A stretch of DNA of 64,000 bases. Source: Amphirosellinia nigrospora. Taxonomy: Eukaryota; Ascomycota; Sordariomycetes; Xylariales; Xylariaceae. Location of the stretch: the NCBI GenBank assembly GCA_004123355.1, contig SCHM01000004.1:2046001-2110000 (forward strand), in the 5' to 3' direction. Both the position numbers and the translations under genes were made by a program. Positions 60,501 through 64,000 of the stretch are shown here, in pieces; position 1 is the first letter of the stretch, and every line of letters begins with the position of its first letter. The notes beneath the pieces were generated by a model. It was given only the letters and a program-made list of their open reading frames with translations, did no database searches and was not told the DNA's origin.

Positions 60501-61507
60501 AAGAACCTCCAAGGCTTTAGATCGACACTACGAACGTAGTGTTCGTCCTACTGTAGGCAAGACAGTAGGTACCTTACCTACCCTGCGAGTTATAGGCATG
60601 TGAAGGCTGGGGGGGATGCGGGCAGCATCTCAGCGGGAGGCGGGATATACCTGGCTGCCCCAAACATCCCCAGACCGAATCCTAGAAAAGGCAGCCCACA
60701 TCCACCACAGACAGGCTCAGACAGGCTCAGACAAGGGCGAGCGGCCACTGACCAAGGCCAGAAACTCCCTACTAGGCCAATGGGAGTCGTGCAGCCCACG
60801 TTCCGATATGCGCTATCAGCGGGCAGCAAGTGCTGTCGTTAGTGGAGGTGGGCAGTGCCAACAATTGCCTTAGTGGGCTCTTGTCACCCCCGGTTACATC
60901 CACTGTACCCCTGCTAGAGCGGGCGCCCATGCCGCTATTATATGGCGGCGTCGCCCTCCCTCCTTGTAGTGGAAGCCGGCACGGTGCCTGTGCTTAAGCC
61001 AGCCTTAGCCCCGAAACCTCATCATCCGTCTGTCATCCTCCACATCCCATTTCCCACTGCTGAACCCGGCCAATCCAGCCCATTCAACCCATCCACCCGG
61101 CCATCTTTTTCTGATATTCTTTTGGTTGCAGCAATTTTCCCCCGTCGCAAACGAGAGCCACGGGGTGTTCCTCATCAGGATTCTACTATTCGTCCGACAT
61201 TTTCATTTGTTTTTGTTATCGTCGCCTAGAGCCTGCGCCTTGTCCCTGTCCTCTCTTCCCTCCTTTATTGCCGCCCCAGGGGACCCCCGACCCGATCCCG
61301 ATACTATAGGTAGTTGGATGTCTCAATTGTAGCCAATAATTTACCTACACCGCATTCAGCTGAGACTTCTTGTCCATCGACGCGCCATTTCGGTCATTTT
61401 CTCTCCTTCGCAGCAGTCTCATAACGACTCCGCTGCCATTCGAAACTGGTGTTCGGCCTCAACGTGCCTTGCTCTGTACGGTTACAGGCTAACCGACCGT
61501 GACATCC
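57511..61507. other. Large intergenic region, 4.0 kb
   Basis: No gene is supported; the ORFs are short and lack splice context. It includes the long promoter of the wall protein on the left and, from about 60900, a C-rich likely promoter and leader for the UBL3-like gene. Near 60525-60570 two short inverted repeats stand in series (CACTACG-AA-CGTAGTG and CCTACTGT...ACAGTAGG). At 60711-60735 a 10-base unit, CAGACAGGCT, is tandemly repeated. Confidence 0.5.
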
Positions 61508-62299
61508 ATGGCTGACACCGCTTCAGCCTCTGCCGGCGGAGACAGCGGCGTCAGGGAGGAGACATTGTCGATACACCAGTCTGCCGGCGACGTCGAGATG
61601 GAGGACCTCTCTAAGCCACAGCCCGATCCCGCAAATCCCGAAACGAAAGGACCACAAAGTCACGATGGCGAGAACACACCAAAACCAACTCCCGATAAGA
61701 CTGTAAATGATTCACCGAATGCTGAGGCGTCATCATCAGTTCAACATGATGGCCCAGCGTCACCCGAGAACGAGGATTTGACGATAGACCCGGTGGAACC
61801 TCAGCCAAATAATGGGGCACTCACCGTAAACATAATGCTTCAACTCACAAATGGTGCTAGACACCCATTTCGGATCGACGAAAAATATCTTACTAAACGT
61901 AACGTCACCGTCACTGGCAAGACGGAAGACGGCAAGATGGACCCGGCAAGCATCACAGTCTATACTCTGAAAGAGCTCGTATTGCGTGATTGGCGGAGAG
62001 AATGGGAAGAGCCGCCGAGGGAACCGTCGAGCATAAGATTGATTCATTTTGGTAAATTGCTCGAAGATAGGAATCAACTGAGTCGTGAGTCTTTGCCTAA
62101 AAGTTTCATACAAGAACCGATGACCGAGCGCTGCTTACTAACGAACGTACCTATAGACTACCACTTTAGTACCACAACTAAGAATTGGGTACACATGACT
62201 GTCAAGCCACAGGACCTACTGGACGAGGAAGAAGCGGCTAAGAAGGTGAAAGAATCCAGTTCGCATAGTGGCAGGAGTGGATGCTGTGTCATCTTATGA
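61508..62299 (+). CDS. Membrane-anchored ubiquitin-fold protein (UBL3/MUB type)
   Basis: UBL3/MUB proteins are prenylated ubiquitin-like proteins at the plasma membrane; they recruit E2 enzymes in plants and affect vesicle sorting in animals. The first ATG is at 61508. About 100 residues of disordered, acidic N-terminus precede the fold: LTVNIMLQLTNGARHPFRID, then ITVYTLKELVLRDWRREWEE and SIRLIHFGKLLEDRNQLS. A 72-base intron (62085-62156, GTGAGT...CTATAG, branch TACTAAC) joins to HYHFSTTTKNWVHMTVKPQD. The protein ends GCCVIL, a CAAX box favouring geranylgeranylation; animal UBL3 also ends this way. The spliced length is 239 residues. The intron has no stop and is a multiple of three, so retention would insert 24 residues inside the fold. 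Confidence 0.85.
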   Translation: MADTASASAGGDSGVREETLSIHQSAGDVEMEDLSKPQPDPANPETKGPQSHDGENTPKPTPDKTVNDSPNAEASSSVQHDGPASPENEDLTIDPVEPQPNNGALTVNIMLQLTNGARHPFRIDEKYLTKRNVTVTGKTEDGKMDPASITVYTLKELVLRDWRREWEEPPREPSSIRLIHFGKLLEDRNQLSRESLPKSFIQEPMTERCLLTNVPIDYHFSTTTKNWVHMTVKPQDLLDEEEAAKKVKESSSHSGRSGCCVIL

Positions 62300-63245
62300 T
62301 CAGTGACATAAAGCCGGAAGGACACGTCGTAATATTTTTGATAGCAACATTGCGGCTCGTCCAGATCGATCTTGTGCGGTTGGGCGAGGTAGCTATGAGC
62401 CATTAGCGAGACTGGTCAGCATTGGTCATTTTGGTCGAGGATTTTTGTTTTGTTGTTTCCGGGTTTCTTCTTTGGACGCTGAGGCATCGGGCGGCGTTAA
62501 AAAGGCGTGTTTTCATACGACTGGGCTGCGGAGCTTGCCCATGGCGCCCAGCGATTGTACTTTAATGTGGGGATAGATATTGCTCAGTGGTGACATCGCC
62601 GAATCTATAAAGTGAAGCGGTGACAAGCACACTAACATTCTTTTGGATTTTGAATTAGACCAAGTAATTTGGGGAGCCAAAGATGAAACGCAACTACATG
62701 GGCAAGCTAAGAATAATTAATTTGTTTCCGAATCACCGCCCGATGAGCCTATGAAATCCTGTTACGGACGGATCAGGGCGAAAAGATGTTGCACCGTTTC
62801 AATGAACGTTGCATATTTCGGTCAAATAAATCATTATCTAAGACGTCAGTGTGAATGTGGCCATTTTCTTGAGGCATTATGAATTCGAACAAAACCGGAA
62901 ATCCTTGAAATATTAGATGCAAGGTCTGTTTCTACTACTAGGTTCCCAGCATCATATCGCATGCTGAAGAGCCGTCTATGTGGTGTTCCCGTCTTTGATT
63001 GTAACACTGGATGGTGACGAAATTCTCGGTAAGAAATCCCAGCCGCCGCCGGAACCCGAACGCCGTGATGTGAATTCATCCCGCAGCCAAGCTCATGCTC
63101 CTTGATCAACCTTACGCAAAGCATCCGAGAGGCGAGTGCGTTGGTCCGACCCTTGGCAAACACTATCCATCACTCATCATAAGAGGCCATTTCCACACTT
63201 GCTGGGATCCGTCCCGCCCAAAAGACCAGATCAGATCAGACTCCC
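62300..63245. other. Intergenic region, 0.95 kb
   Basis: It lies between the convergent UBL3-like and UMP1 genes. A 105-residue minus-strand frame (62846-63163) has no motif or splice support. Confidence 0.5.
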
Positions 63246-63824
63246 TCAAATCTTCAGCTTGCGCTCCATCTCCTCATGGACACCGAGTGCCCCGCGCTGC
63301 TCCTCGCCGGTAAACACGTCCTCCCAGTCGCAGGAGGCCTCGCGGCCCATGAGGACGTCCTCATGCACGCTGGCGTTGCCGGTGCCGGTGGATCCAGGGC
63401 CGCCGCCCAGGCACGCGGGCCGCCACGAGCCCTCGCGCGTGATCTTCAGCTCCATGCCCCGCCGGATGGGCTCCGCCATCCCGAACGTCTTGCGCAGGGA
63501 CTCCATGCGCAGGCCCTCCTGCGTCGCCTCCCACGCCTTGAGCCGCGACTCGAGCGGGTGCCGGGATACGGGTGCGGCCGCGGACGCACTTGCCGAGGGG
63601 TTCAGGCCTTGTCGTAGTACGTCGTAGACGCCTGGCGCTGACGGTGCCGAGGTTGAGGAGGGCAGGTGCGTGAAAGTGCTGCTGTGCTGGGCGGGGGTAC
63701 GATACGCATCGACTGTGAGTGGGAGCAGAGGTTAGTTCCGGCTCGTGGGTTTCGTTATAGGTATTGGATGATGATGATGGGGAATCATGTTTGCTTGCTG
63801 GGAGTTGGGATGGGTGCTTACCAT
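63246..63824 (-). CDS. UMP1: Proteasome maturation factor Ump1 (one frame break)
   Basis: Ump1 is the chaperone of half-proteasome assembly and is the first substrate of the finished 20S core. The start codon stands alone in exon 1 (63824-63822), followed at once by donor GTAAGC; the acceptor CTCACAG leads to exon 2 (63712-63246). The protein reads M-SMRIVPP, then, after one missing C in a CCCCC run near 63695, HSSTFTHLPSSTSAPSAPG. RHPLESRLKAWEATQEGLRM and ESLRKTFGMAEPIRRGMELK follow, and the conserved end is SVHEDVLMGREASCDWEDVF with HEEMERKLKI. The restored length is 156 residues, typical of fungi. The protein is short and highly conserved, so the break is almost certainly an assembly indel. 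Confidence 0.92.
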
Positions 63825-64000
63825 CTTGGTAGTTTTTTAGAACTGAAAATCTCTCCGGTATTCTGTTCCTTTATGAGGTTGAAGCGAACGTCCAATCTGT
63901 GACTATGTACGGGCGGTTGAGGAGGTGTATGTGGTTGTGTATGGGGGAAGCTCTAACGTTCGGCACAACCACTGGCAGGCTCCAGAGAGCTGTCGTGTTT
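63825..64000. other. Upstream region of UMP1, window edge
   Basis: It is a short, presumably promoter-containing stretch. No other gene is visible before the window ends. Confidence 0.4.

Noticed and set aside
60600-60873. Overlapping GC-rich ORFs on both strands
   Set aside because: Open frames on both strands reflect base composition; the translations look random.
62846-63163. 105-residue minus-strand ORF between the UBL3-like and UMP1 genes
   Set aside because: It has no domain and biased composition, and lies in a convergent 3' region.

Overview
The window is genomic DNA from a filamentous ascomycete (Pezizomycotina, most likely a Sordariomycete). Genes are compact with short introns of about 50-120 bases carrying GTAAGT-type donors and CTAAC-like branch points. 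The content includes fungal families such as Zn2Cys6 and bZIP-DUF3425 regulators, a BTB protein and a GPI-type wall protein. A 6.9 kb block has been reduced almost wholly to A and T by repeat-induced point mutation (RIP).

Layout. 0-6.6 kb: THO7-like, tubulin cofactor A (RBL2), two divergent Q-rich unknown genes, COX17. 6.6-12.9 kb: gene-poor DNA, then a sugar transporter and a possible tiny membrane protein. 12.9-17.9 kb: SDH assembly factor 1, a long unknown protein, a Zn2Cys6 factor. 20-24 kb: an ERV29/SURF4 cargo receptor, a DUF3140 protein, a 121-residue orphan with a strong promoter. 25.0-31.9 kb: an LTR retrotransposon fossil with 158-base LTRs and a 5-base target duplication. 32-43 kb is accessory: a BTB protein bracketed by two copies of a dispersed repeat, a divergent SDR / bZIP-DUF3425 pair sharing a promoter with four copies of a 17-base motif, an old solo LTR, and a secreted FAD oxidoreductase gene with many frame breaks. 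42.9-54.9 kb returns to housekeeping: TTI2, FIG4, EMC4, AP-1 beta. 55-64 kb holds a repeat-built wall protein, a prenylated ubiquitin-fold protein (UBL3/MUB) and the proteasome assembly factor UMP1.

Many housekeeping genes work in membrane traffic and protein quality control (ERV29, FIG4, AP-1 beta, EMC4, UBL3, UMP1), or in mitochondrial respiratory assembly (COX17, SDHAF1). They look independently transcribed; I see no biosynthetic cluster.

A caution applies to the whole window. Many conserved genes are broken by single-base frame changes, mostly one base missing from a short homopolymer, while neighbouring genes are intact. Essential genes such as UMP1, RBL2 and ERV29 are hit, so indel errors in the assembly are the likeliest cause. 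The coordinates below are those of the sequence as given.
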